Assembly: GCA_040758525.1 (NCBI GenBank)
Contig: JBFLVQ010000381.1
Coordinates: forward strand, 1 to 9,201
DNA length: 9,201 nucleotides
Direction of reading: 5' to 3'
Source: JBFLVQ01 sp040758525
GTDB lineage: Bacteria; Acidobacteriota; Blastocatellia; Chloracidobacteriales; JADJPF01
In this document: one piece after another, positions 1-5,119 of the stretch
Position numbering within the stretch: the stretch's first letter is position 1
How the letters are laid out: each line of letters starts with the position of its first letter
Translations under genes and position numbers: made by a program
The notes under the pieces: generated by a model
Databases searched by the model: none
The model's input: the letters and a program-made list of their open reading frames with translations, nothing else
What the model was told of the DNA's origin: nothing

Positions 1-61
1 TGAGAAGATCTATTTTTGCTGGTCTTCTTACACCATTGTTGAGTACTATGGATATGCTAAT
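1..61. other. Left edge, downstream of the vWA gene
   Basis: No gene is seen here. On the minus strand a weak imperfect hairpin (AGAAGA pairing with TCTTCT) follows the vWA stop codon, but no U-run follows it inside the window. It cannot be called a terminator with confidence. Confidence 0.3.
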
Positions 62-847
62 TCAGTTGACAGCTTGGAGGTTTGCTAGGAAGCCTCTCTT
101 GCCAAGCCGTGCGATTGCTGCTGCAGCCTGTAATTGTGGACAGTCGATTGCTGCGGCAAGCGAGTTTACATCAAAGCAAGCAAGCCGTGTCACTGCTTGC
201 AATACTACGCTATCAAAGCGCAGATTCTGAAACTCACCATCTAATACATTATTGATCTTGCTGATAACTTCTTGCGCATTCTTAGCGCGTACACAGAGAC
301 CTCCAGTACCTATGGCGAGTTGTGTAAATGATTGCACAGTAGCGGTTGCATCCTGCATACAGAGGGCATGTAAAGTAATACGAGCCTTCTCCGCCGCCGC
401 CGCTACTGAATTGGTAGTAAGACCGCAAGGACAGCCTGAAGGCCAAGCATCGCCCGGCGACTGTAAGCCATGTGGTGGTGAGTCGCCTACCAAGAGTGCA
501 AACCGGCAGCTATGTGCGCGCCATTGCATCTGTGTAATGGCTGTTTGAATACCATCATAAACTGCTTCTGGTCCATCACCGCCACCTGTCGCTCGCAGAC
601 TGTTAATAGATTTCTGCATACTCTTTAAGTTGTTGGTGAGCGAGTAGACACGTGTAACGAAAGAAGTATCTTGTGGTGGATGATCGCGAAATTCTACCAA
701 ACCAACTTGTAGATCTATGCCGCTGTTGGCACTGAGCAGGCTTATCATATCAAGCAGGTGCTGCTGTGCTGCGCTAATGAACGAACCCATGCTACCGGTT
801 GTATCAATTACAAAGCAGATATCGACATGGTTGAGTGTATTCAACAT
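62..847 (-). CDS. Stand-alone vWA (von Willebrand factor A) domain protein
   Basis: A 261-residue protein that is mostly one vWA domain. The MIDAS metal site is visible as DTTGSMG at residues 15-21 (D15, T17, S19), a TGGGDGPE loop at 87-94 and GD-SPPHG at 121-127. The fold binds a divalent metal and a protein partner; no enzymatic motif is seen. A Cys/Pro/Gly-rich stretch (SGCPCG) sits at 137-142. There is no signal peptide or membrane segment, so it is probably cytosolic. The ATG at 847 is supported by an AGAGG ribosome site just upstream. It lies 59 bases after the Ro60-type gene on the same strand, with a strong hairpin between them, so the two are probably co-transcribed and this protein may be a partner of the Ro60 particle (inference). 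It resembles generic bacterial vWA proteins, and no specific function can be assigned. Confidence 0.85.
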   Translation of the reverse strand: MLNTLNHVDICFVIDTTGSMGSFISAAQQHLLDMISLLSANSGIDLQVGLVEFRDHPPQDTSFVTRVYSLTNNLKSMQKSINSLRATGGGDGPEAVYDGIQTAITQMQWRAHSCRFALLVGDSPPHGLQSPGDAWPSGCPCGLTTNSVAAAAEKARITLHALCMQDATATVQSFTQLAIGTGGLCVRAKNAQEVISKINNVLDGEFQNLRFDSVVLQAVTRLACFDVNSLAAAIDCPQLQAAAAIARLGKRGFLANLQAVN

Positions 848-864
848 CTCAGTTTCCTCTAGTC

Positions 865-896
865 GTCAACCAGAGGAGAAAAATTCTCTGGTTGAC
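865..896 (-). other. Strong intergenic hairpin between the TROVE and vWA genes
   Basis: A perfect 11-base-pair inverted repeat (865-875 with 886-896, GTCAACCAGAG and its complement) encloses a 10-base loop that is U-rich on the minus strand. No U-run follows the stem on either strand, so it is unlikely to be a simple intrinsic terminator. It may be a processing or stability element that sets the ratio of the two flanking proteins (inference). Confidence 0.6.
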
Positions 897-906
897 AACA
901 TTTCTG

Positions 907-2355
907 CTAGAAGTTCACCACCTGTTGATCGGTACGGACCGGCAGTGGTGTCTCTAGGATCTCCATTAATAGTTCCAGTCGCGATGGACGAGCCAGCAAT
1001 GGTACAAGATTCGGTAGCGAGTAGTAGTCACCCTCGAAAGTGAGAGTCTCAAACATCACCTTAGCACGCTGTAACTCACGCTCTAGGTGATCGCTATGCT
1101 GACCAACCTTCACGATAATCACATTTGGTGCAACCTTCAGCTTCTCGCAGTACTGTGCATAGACAGATGCGAAATAAGGTGCTTCATTCTCATTCTCATC
1201 TGTAACGATAATGATCTGCTCAGCTACTTGACCCTTGATCCGCATAGCCTCCAATGGTGCACCAATGCTAGTACCACCATTTGGAAAGATATATTGGAAT
1301 GCCTTCTCCCAATTCGACAACTCCTTACCTTGTGCAGTTACTGGATAAGCCAGCGTATCGAAGGCGTATACGAAGAGGTCTCCTTCACTAACACCAGAAA
1401 CAAGTGCGGCGATCTGCTTACCTACTTCGATTGCAGCCGTCATACTACCACTCTTATCTACAAAGAGCGCAGTTGCCTTAGTAATCCTGCCACGCTTCTT
1501 CACCTGATGGTTAACGACCTTCTCTAAGCGTGCTGCAGTCTCTTCATCCAGCACAGCCGTTTCTGCTGCCTTTACAGCCTTAAAGGCCGAGACACGATCT
1601 GCTGCCATAGCATACGAAAGCTTTCCATCAATAAGTGCCTTAACCTCTTTATGTTCGAATGCACCGCGCGCCTTCAAGGAGTTGAGATTGTTAATAATCT
1701 CTTGTGGTGACATTGCGTTGATTAACGCTACGAACACAGCGGGAGTAAGCTTCTTCACTGCGCCAATCGCAATTGTGTAAGGGATTTTACCCTCAACAAT
1801 CAATTCCGCCTGCTCAGCGGGCTTAGTTGCCTTTGCTAGTCGCTTAAGCATAAATGCAAGACTATCTGGCGGTGGCGAGTTCTTGAACAGTACAGCATCG
1901 GCACGCTCATTTGGTTTAATGTGCAGGCTAGCGTATAAGTGCTTGATCGCTTTGCGTGCACGCAATGCAGCACGATCAAAGAAGAGAGCATTCTGCTCAC
2001 GGGTGCGTAAGTAGCGTGTTACCGCAGTTCGCGTCGAGCGCGGCAGCTTACCTAGTTGTCGCTTCATAAAATCGATAATACGCGACACCTGATAAGGTGG
2101 AAAATCCTGCAATAGCATAAAACCTGCCTCACGGTGTGCTGCAATGGTGCTTGCTAGCAGATTTGCGATAAACACTTCCTTGTGATCGCGTACGTCGCCG
2201 TGTAGTTGGTACCAGACTGCTAGATGACCATAGAAAATTGGATCTAGCTCAGCAAACTCTTGATGCAGTTCTGCTACCTTCTCCAATTGACGGTGTGGTG
2301 TAGTGAGTAGACTGTTGAGTATATCTAAACGTAGATCACGCTCAAATGGTCGCAT
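907..2355 (-). CDS. rsr: TROVE-vWA protein, Ro60/Rsr ortholog (Y RNA-binding ring protein)
   Basis: A 482-residue protein, close to the usual Ro60/Rsr length. Residues about 10-285 are helical-repeat-like. The stretch IVEGKIPYTIAIGAVKKLTPAVFVALINAMSPQEIINNLNSLKARGAF (186-233) matches the TROVE core pattern. Residues about 292-460 form a vWA domain with an intact MIDAS: DKSGS at 300-304, GGTS at 360-363 and TD at 385-386. Known Ro60 proteins form a ring that binds misfolded RNA 3' ends in the centre and Y RNA on the outer surface, and bacterial Rsr works with nucleases or RNA repair enzymes. The ATG at 2355 has a GGGGG ribosome site eight bases upstream. Three Y-RNA-like elements lie directly upstream on the same strand, the arrangement expected for an Rsr locus. 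No nuclease or RtcB ligase gene lies in the window. I am confident of TROVE-vWA and fairly confident of Ro60 function. Confidence 0.85.
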   Translation of the reverse strand: MRPFERDLRLDILNSLLTTPHRQLEKVAELHQEFAELDPIFYGHLAVWYQLHGDVRDHKEVFIANLLASTIAAHREAGFMLLQDFPPYQVSRIIDFMKRQLGKLPRSTRTAVTRYLRTREQNALFFDRAALRARKAIKHLYASLHIKPNERADAVLFKNSPPPDSLAFMLKRLAKATKPAEQAELIVEGKIPYTIAIGAVKKLTPAVFVALINAMSPQEIINNLNSLKARGAFEHKEVKALIDGKLSYAMAADRVSAFKAVKAAETAVLDEETAARLEKVVNHQVKKRGRITKATALFVDKSGSMTAAIEVGKQIAALVSGVSEGDLFVYAFDTLAYPVTAQGKELSNWEKAFQYIFPNGGTSIGAPLEAMRIKGQVAEQIIIVTDENENEAPYFASVYAQYCEKLKVAPNVIIVKVGQHSDHLERELQRAKVMFETLTFEGDYYSLPNLVPLLARPSRLELLMEILETPLPVRTDQQVVNF

Positions 2356-2389
2356 GGTTGCTACCCCCTTTTGATATTTAATTGGGGAG

Positions 2390-2523
2390 AAAAAATAACG
2401 CCTCGCGTAAGTTGAGAAAGCGCAGGGTCATACGCGGGAGTTGAACCCGCTACCCCCAGGTTAAGGGCCTGGTGCTCTACCAATGAGCTAGTATGTAAGC
2501 TTCCCCAGTAAGGACGCGAGGCG
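2390..2523 (-). ncRNA. Y-RNA-like element 1 (YrlA type) with a tRNA-ordered module
   Basis: The ends pair in a perfect 10-base-pair stem (2399-2408 with 2514-2523). An 8-pair inner helix follows (2414-2421 with 2499-2506, GGGGAAGC in the RNA). Inside is an almost complete tRNA shape in normal order: 5-pair acceptor-like helix (2491-2495/2429-2433), D arm (2474-2488, loop with GG), anticodon-like arm (2456-2472, loop CCCUUAA, which would give CUU with C33), 5-base variable loop and T arm (2434-2450, loop UUCAACU). There is no free acceptor end or CCA, so it cannot be charged as it stands. The outer stem is followed by TTATTTTTT, giving a Y-RNA-like U tail and possibly an intrinsic terminator or attenuator just before the Ro60-type gene. 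Bacterial Y RNAs with a terminal Ro-binding stem and a tRNA-mimicking module are known; assignment to that class rests on shape and adjacency to the TROVE gene. Confidence 0.78.
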
Positions 2524-2533
2524 AATCGTTCGT

Positions 2534-2713
2534 TTCGGTTTTATACGTGCCAGCACGCTGTCGCGCAAGTCCGAAAAGCCTTTTTAAGACGCCTCCATAA
2601 AGTGTGGCGGAGGCGTATAGGATTCGAACCTACAATCGATTTTAAGTCGATTTTTCCAGTATGTAAGCTTCCCTTGTAAGGGCGCGCATCGTACTGGCAC
2701 GTATAAAACCGAA
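2534..2713 (-). ncRNA. Y-RNA-like element 2 with a permuted, D-arm-less tRNA module
   Basis: The outer stem is 20 perfect base pairs (2534-2553 with 2694-2713), followed by an internal loop and the same inner helix as its neighbours (2573-2579 with 2667-2673, GGGAAGC with GCUUUUC). The tRNA-like parts appear in permuted order in the RNA: anticodon-like arm (2635-2651, loop CUUAAAA, UAA in anticodon position), T arm (2617-2633, canonical loop UUCGAAU), then an acceptor-like stem of 8 pairs (2589-2596 with 2609-2616) closed by a 12-base loop that contains GCCA. No D arm can be found, and the variable region between the anticodon and T arms is about one base. It lies 10 bases upstream of element 1 and directly downstream of element 3, so all three probably come from one transcript that is processed. 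Confidence 0.75.
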
Positions 2714-2716
2714 GAT

Positions 2717-2886
2717 ATTTGATCACCATTGCGCACAAGTCAAAAAAGCGTTTTTCACTTGGCGCTCTACCATTGAGCTACGGGCCGGTAGATAATCGGC
2801 CCGACGGGATTCGAACCCGCAACCTCCCGATTGATAGTCGGATGTGTGTAGGCTTCTCCAGTTAGGGCGCGCAATGGAGATCAAAT
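2717..2886 (-). ncRNA. Y-RNA-like element 3 with a complete circularly permuted tRNA module
   Basis: The outer stem is about 18 pairs with one mismatch (2717-2734 with 2869-2886). The inner helix is 2742-2749 with 2852-2859 (GGAGAAGC with GCUUUUUU, several G-U pairs). Every tRNA part is present but in permuted order: anticodon arm first (2826-2842, loop CUAUCAA), then T arm (2804-2820, canonical UUCGAAU), then a 7-pair acceptor stem (2781-2787 with 2797-2803) closed by a 9-base loop, and last the U8-A9-like bases and D arm (2764-2778, loop with GG). The break in the tRNA circle falls between D arm and anticodon arm. An AUC anticodon would be unusual for a working tRNA. It begins about 10 bases after the stop codon of the 66-residue gene. 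Confidence 0.78.
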
Positions 2887-2895
2887 TTTCAAAAA

Positions 2896-3096
2896 TCAGC
2901 CGTAAACTGCCTCTGGTCGAATAATCAGGTCACCATTAGCAGTGCGATCAACAATATAAAACCTGAAGCGCTCTGCTGCTACGTCTAGGTGCTGCGCCAG
3001 TTGACGCTTGATCTCAGCATCTGGCAGGTTTGCCGCCAGCCGCAGTTGGTCTGGCGTAAAATCGTAAGAACGTCCCTCAAAGCGTACGTGAACCAT
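2896..3096 (-). CDS. Small conserved-looking protein of unknown function (66 aa)
   Basis: I do not recognise a named family. The ATG at 3096 has an almost ideal ribosome site (GGAGGTGAT) just upstream, so this is very probably translated. The predicted pattern is a short beta hairpin (VHVRFEGRSYDFT, residues 2-14), an alpha helix (DAEIKRQLAQHLD, 26-38), and two more strands (RFRFYIVDR, 43-51, and DLIIRPEAVYG, 56-66). This could be a small beta-grasp-like fold, but that is only a guess from the order of elements. It has no Cys or His cluster and no membrane segment. It sits 33 bases after the HNH gene and 10 bases before the first Y-RNA-like element, so it could act in the same RNA-related pathway (inference). 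Confidence 0.75.
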   Translation of the reverse strand: MVHVRFEGRSYDFTPDQLRLAANLPDAEIKRQLAQHLDVAAERFRFYIVDRTANGDLIIRPEAVYG

Positions 3097-3129
3097 TGGA
3101 TCACCTCCTCATTCTTATTATCTTCTTAT

Positions 3130-3678
3130 TCAAGCGATGCCGATCTTGGTCTCTTCTAGGAAGAGGTACTTGCGCCATTCTGGACGCGATTCTGCGGCAT
3201 TGCGTAGCGCTGCTTTCTCAAGACCGTAGTAGAGCGCGCTTGGGTTAGCCAGTAGTGGCATACGTGCCTCTTCTGGAGTACGCTCACCCTTGCGTTGGTT
3301 GCAGGCAAAGCAGGCCGCGCAGAGATTCTCTGGCTCGGTACTGCCACCACGCGAACGTGGCAAGATATGGTCAAGCGTTAGATCAAAGGCTGTTCCTTTG
3401 ATACCACAATACTGGCAACGAAAACGGTCACGCATCAAAATAGCAGTACGCTTGCTTGCCGAACGACGCTGGCGTGCCCGTATATTAATATACTCCTTAA
3501 GCCTGATTACAGATGGTGCTGCAAAAGTAAAGCGTTGCGAGCGCAATACATTGTCACCATCAAACTCTAATACTTCAGCGGCGCCTTTCCATACTAATCG
3601 TACTGCGCGCGGCATACTTACAATTCCTAGTGCCTCGTAAGATGCATTTAGTAACAGTACTCTGCGGTTGATAACCAT
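3130..3678 (-). CDS. HNH endonuclease family protein (zinc-finger type)
   Basis: A 182-residue protein. The N-terminal half starts VLLLNASYEALGIVSMPRAVRLV (residues 7-29), typical of a widespread stand-alone bacterial HNH family. The catalytic core is C88-x2-C91, then DH at 103-104 (the His of HNH), N118, C123-x2-C126-N127 and K130. This gives a four-cysteine zinc site around a beta-beta-alpha metal fold, expected to cut nucleic acid using a divalent metal. All key residues are intact. The natural substrate of this family is not known to me. The ATG at 3678 has GGGAG five bases upstream and is only 21 bases after the 3' end of tRNA-His, so the gene is probably read from the tRNA transcript. 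Its place between a tRNA array and tRNA-like RNAs is suggestive, but a role in cutting those RNAs would be speculation. Confidence 0.88.
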   Translation of the reverse strand: MVINRRVLLLNASYEALGIVSMPRAVRLVWKGAAEVLEFDGDNVLRSQRFTFAAPSVIRLKEYINIRARQRRSASKRTAILMRDRFRCQYCGIKGTAFDLTLDHILPRSRGGSTEPENLCAACFACNQRKGERTPEEARMPLLANPSALYYGLEKAALRNAAESRPEWRKYLFLEETKIGIA

Positions 3679-3699
3679 AAAAACTCCCTAAATGCTGAG

Positions 3700-3772
3700 G
3701 GTGACTGAAGGGACTCGAACCCTTTCTGCTCGGGTCACAACCGAGTGCTCTGCCGCTTAAGCTACAGCCACC
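3700..3772 (-). tRNA. tRNA-His (GUG)
   Basis: A full cloverleaf with anticodon stem CTCGG/CCGAG around loop UUGUGAC. The extra 5' G (G-1, at 3772) and C73 (at 3700), both hallmarks of bacterial tRNA-His, are present. CCA is not encoded. It is the last tRNA of array 1, and the HNH start codon follows 21 bases later. Confidence 0.95.
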
Positions 3773-3999
3773 AGATTATTAGAAATGGTCGGGATGAGTG
3801 GATTTGAACCACCGACCTCACGGTCCCGAACCGTGCGCTCTACCAGTCTGAGCCACATCCCGAAAGATCTATACAGTTGTTTTAGTATTTCCATAGCATA
3901 GCTGCTATGGATGTCTGTTAGTTGCTTTTTTTGTTGATTAATGGCTGTTACCCAACGGTCACTAGCCAGCTTTAACCAAACTAATATCCAGATAAGCAT
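3757..3999 (-). CDS. Doubtful small ORF in the array gap, running into tRNA genes
   Basis: An ATG at 3999 follows AGGTGG by six bases. The 80-residue frame starts MLIWILVWLKLASDRWV and stays open across the whole 153-base gap, then continues through tRNA-Pro(CGG) into tRNA-His. The hydrophobic start and good ribosome site are the only support. Overlap with two functional tRNAs argues against an intact protein. It could be a leader peptide, a gene remnant or chance. Confidence 0.2.
   Translation of the reverse strand: MLIWILVWLKLASDRWVTAINQQKKQLTDIHSSYAMEILKQLYRSFGMWLRLVERTVRDREVGGSNPLIPTISNNLVAVA
3786..3862 (-). tRNA. tRNA-Pro (CGG), CCA encoded
   Basis: The acceptor CGGGAUG pairs with CAUCCCG, giving the C1-G72 pair typical of tRNA-Pro. 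Anticodon loop UUCGGGA. A73 is followed by an encoded CCA (3786-3788), which most neighbours lack. T loop UUCAAAU is canonical. Confidence 0.95.
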
Positions 4000-4016
4000 A
4001 ACTGACCACCTGCTGA
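3863..4016. other. 154-base gap inside tRNA array 1
   Basis: This is the only gap of its size in either array. It holds no T-loop signature, so no hidden tRNA is seen. A perfect hairpin with an 8-pair stem and 4-base loop lies at 3891-3910 (CCATAGCA and its complement), and an open reading frame crosses the gap on the minus strand. The hairpin is not followed directly by a U-run on the minus strand. No convincing internal promoter was found. Confidence 0.45.
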
Positions 4017-4089
4017 TAGTCGGGGCCGGAATCGAACCGGCGACGACTGGTTTGTAAGACCAGTGCTCTGCCATCTGAGCTACCCGACT
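4017..4089 (-). tRNA. tRNA-Val (UAC)
   Basis: Cloverleaf with acceptor AGUCGGG/CCCGACU, anticodon stem CUGGU/ACCAG and loop CUUACAA. A73, no encoded CCA. D loop contains GG and the T loop is UUCGAUU. It starts with an A1-U72 pair, less common than G1-C72 but otherwise regular. Confidence 0.93.
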
Positions 4090-4099
4090 ATGGTAATTT

Positions 4100-4175
4100 T
4101 GGAGCGGGCGACGAGATTTGAACTCGTGACCCTCAGTTTGGAAGACTGACGCTCTGCCAATTGAGCTACACCCGC
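4100..4175 (-). tRNA. tRNA-Gly (UCC), CCA encoded
   Basis: Acceptor GCGGGUG pairs with CGCCCGC (one G-U). Anticodon loop CUUCCAA between UCAGU/ACUGA. U73, the normal discriminator for bacterial tRNA-Gly, and an encoded CCA at 4100-4102. Regular D and T loops. Confidence 0.95.
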
Positions 4176-4201
4176 CCATTCAATTCGACGATCTATCAAT
4201 C

Positions 4202-4277
4202 TGGAGCCGATGGAGGGGCTTTAACCCTCTACCTACTGCTTACTAGGCAGTTGCTCTTGCTGTTGAGCTACACCGGC
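4202..4277 (-). tRNA. Atypical tRNA-Thr-like gene (AGU), CCA encoded
   Basis: The stems are sound: acceptor GCCGGUG/CAUCGGC, anticodon stem ACUGC/GCAGU with loop CUAGUAA, T stem GAGGG/CCCUC, and encoded CCA. The loops are not normal: the D loop AACAGCAA has no G18-G19, and the T loop is UUAAAGC without C56. The tertiary G19-C56 contact is thus lost on both sides. An A34 anticodon for Thr is also uncommon in bacteria. It could be a decaying gene or a specialised non-translational tRNA. Confidence 0.8.
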
Positions 4278-4281
4278 AAGA

Positions 4282-4353
4282 TGGACCGACTGAGACTTGA
4301 ACTCAGACCCCCTGCTTGCAGGGCAGGGATGCTCCCCTTAACACCATCAGCCC
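4282..4353 (-). tRNA. tRNA-Ala (UGC) with C33
   Basis: The acceptor GGGCUGA/UCGGUCC contains G3-U70, the identity signal read by alanyl-tRNA synthetase, plus A73. The anticodon loop is CCUGCAA, giving UGC, but position 33 is C instead of the near-universal U. The D stem is irregular (U-A, G-C, U-G and U-A pairs around AAGGGG). The T loop UUCAAGU is normal. No CCA encoded. Confidence 0.85.
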
Positions 4354-4356
4354 GTA

Positions 4357-4429
<73 letters not shown>

Positions 4430-4437
4430 AAACTTGA

Positions 4438-4510
4438 CTGTAAGAGCGGGATTCGAACCCGCACCTTGACGATTAACAGTCGTCTGCTCTTCCAATTGAG
4501 CTACCTTACA
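4438..4510 (-). tRNA. tRNA-Asn (GUU)
   Basis: Acceptor UGUAAGG/UCUUACA with U1-A72 and G73, both usual for tRNA-Asn. Anticodon stem GACGA/UCGUC with loop CUGUUAA. Canonical T loop UUCGAAU and a D loop with GG. No CCA encoded. Confidence 0.95.
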
Positions 4511-4523
4511 AAGAACTTTCTGA

Positions 4524-4595
4524 CTGCGGAGCTAGGGGTCGAACCTAGATTCTCTCGGGTCAAAACCGAGTATGTTTCCATTACACCACTCCGCA
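4524..4595 (-). tRNA. tRNA-Gln (UUG)
   Basis: Acceptor UGCGGAG/CUCCGCA, anticodon stem CUCGG/CCGAG with loop UUUUGAC. The U1-A72 pair, G73 and GUGU-type D arm all fit tRNA-Gln. T loop UUCGACC. No CCA encoded. Confidence 0.94.
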
Positions 4596-4606
4596 TTCGT
4601 ACCTGA

Positions 4607-4680
4607 TAGCTGAGGGCGGAATCGAACCGCCGACCAAGGGCTTATGGGGCCCACGCTCTGGCCAACTGAGCTACTCAGCT
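4607..4680 (-). tRNA. tRNA with CAU anticodon (Met elongator or lysidine-modified Ile2), C33
   Basis: Acceptor AGCUGAG/CUCAGCU is fully paired at 1-72, so this is not the initiator. Anticodon loop CCCAUAA has C33 rather than U33, and the outermost anticodon-stem pair is U-U. A73. Sequence alone does not decide between elongator Met and Ile(CAU, lysidine). No CCA encoded. Confidence 0.88.
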
Positions 4681-4684
4681 AATA

Positions 4685-4759
4685 TCGGGGTGAGTGGATT
4701 TGAACCACCGACCGCACGGTCCCAAACCGTGTGCTCTTGCCAGACTGAGCTACACCCCG
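4685..4759 (-). tRNA. tRNA-Pro (UGG)
   Basis: Acceptor CGGGGUG/CACCCCG with the Pro-type C1-G72 pair and A73. Anticodon stem CACGG/CCGUG with loop UUUGGGA. The anticodon and T arms are nearly identical to the Pro(CGG) gene of the same array, but here CCA is not encoded. Confidence 0.95.
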
Positions 4760-4766
4760 TTAACAA

Positions 4767-4841
4767 TGGAACCGGCGGGACTCGAACCCACGACAACAAG
4801 TTTAGGAGACTTGTGCTCTTATCCAACTGAGCTACGATTCC
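4767..4841 (-). tRNA. tRNA-Arg (CCU)
   Basis: Acceptor GGAAUCG/CGGUUCC, anticodon stem CAAGU/ACUUG with loop CUCCUAA. A73. T loop UUCGAGU. Its anticodon stem is the same as in Arg(UCG) of array 2, suggesting a common origin. No CCA encoded. Confidence 0.94.
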
Positions 4842-4858
4842 AAACAATCAGATATATA

Positions 4859-4931
4859 TAGGGCGTACGGGATTTGAACCCGTGATCTCCACCTTGAGAG
4901 AGTGGCGGCTTAGCCACTTGCCTAACGCCCC
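4859..4931 (-). tRNA. tRNA-Glu (CUC)
   Basis: Anticodon stem CCACU/GGUGG with loop CUCUCAA and a 5-base variable loop. The acceptor aligns as GGGGCGU/ACGCCCU, which makes the first pair G1-U72. The D stem is three GGC/GCC pairs with a long loop. T loop UUCAAAU. The same acceptor is seen in Glu(UUC) of array 2. No CCA encoded. Confidence 0.92.
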
Positions 4932-4941
4932 ATTGCTATTA

Positions 4942-5015
4942 TGGGCTTGAGTGGATTTGAACCACTAGCCGCACGCTTATCAAGCGTGTGCTCTTGCCAA
5001 TTGAGCTACAAGCCC
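4942..5015 (-). tRNA. tRNA-Ile (GAU)
   Basis: Acceptor GGGCUUG/CAAGCCC with A73, anticodon stem CACGC/GCGUG with loop UUGAUAA, normal D and T loops. No CCA encoded. This is the major Ile tRNA, unlike the odd UAU gene of array 2. Confidence 0.95.
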
Positions 5016-5032
5016 AGGGCTTTCTCTATCTA

Positions 5033-5106
5033 CTGCGGTGGTAGGATTCGAACCCACAAATGTTCGGTTCAGAGCCGAGTGCCTTTACCAATTTGGCGAC
5101 ACCGCA
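5033..5106 (-). tRNA. tRNA-Gln (CUG)
   Basis: Acceptor UGCGGUG/CACCGCA with U1-A72 and G73 as expected for Gln. Anticodon loop CUCUGAA; the outermost anticodon-stem pair is a C-A mismatch. The D arm is a 3-pair GCC/GGC stem with a large loop, unlike Gln(UUG) in the same array. No CCA encoded. Confidence 0.93.
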
Positions 5107-5119
5107 ATTTGAATTACTA

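Noticed and set aside
252..1527. Plus-strand frames opposite the vWA and TROVE genes
   Set aside because: They lack family motifs and ribosome sites, while the minus-strand proteins have intact metal-site motifs and good start signals.
2390..2886. Broken tRNA genes or group I introns in tRNAs
   Set aside because: The long closing stems, shared inner helix and matching 5' and 3' core in all three elements show a designed RNA family; no intron core motifs were found and permuted parts are fully base-paired.
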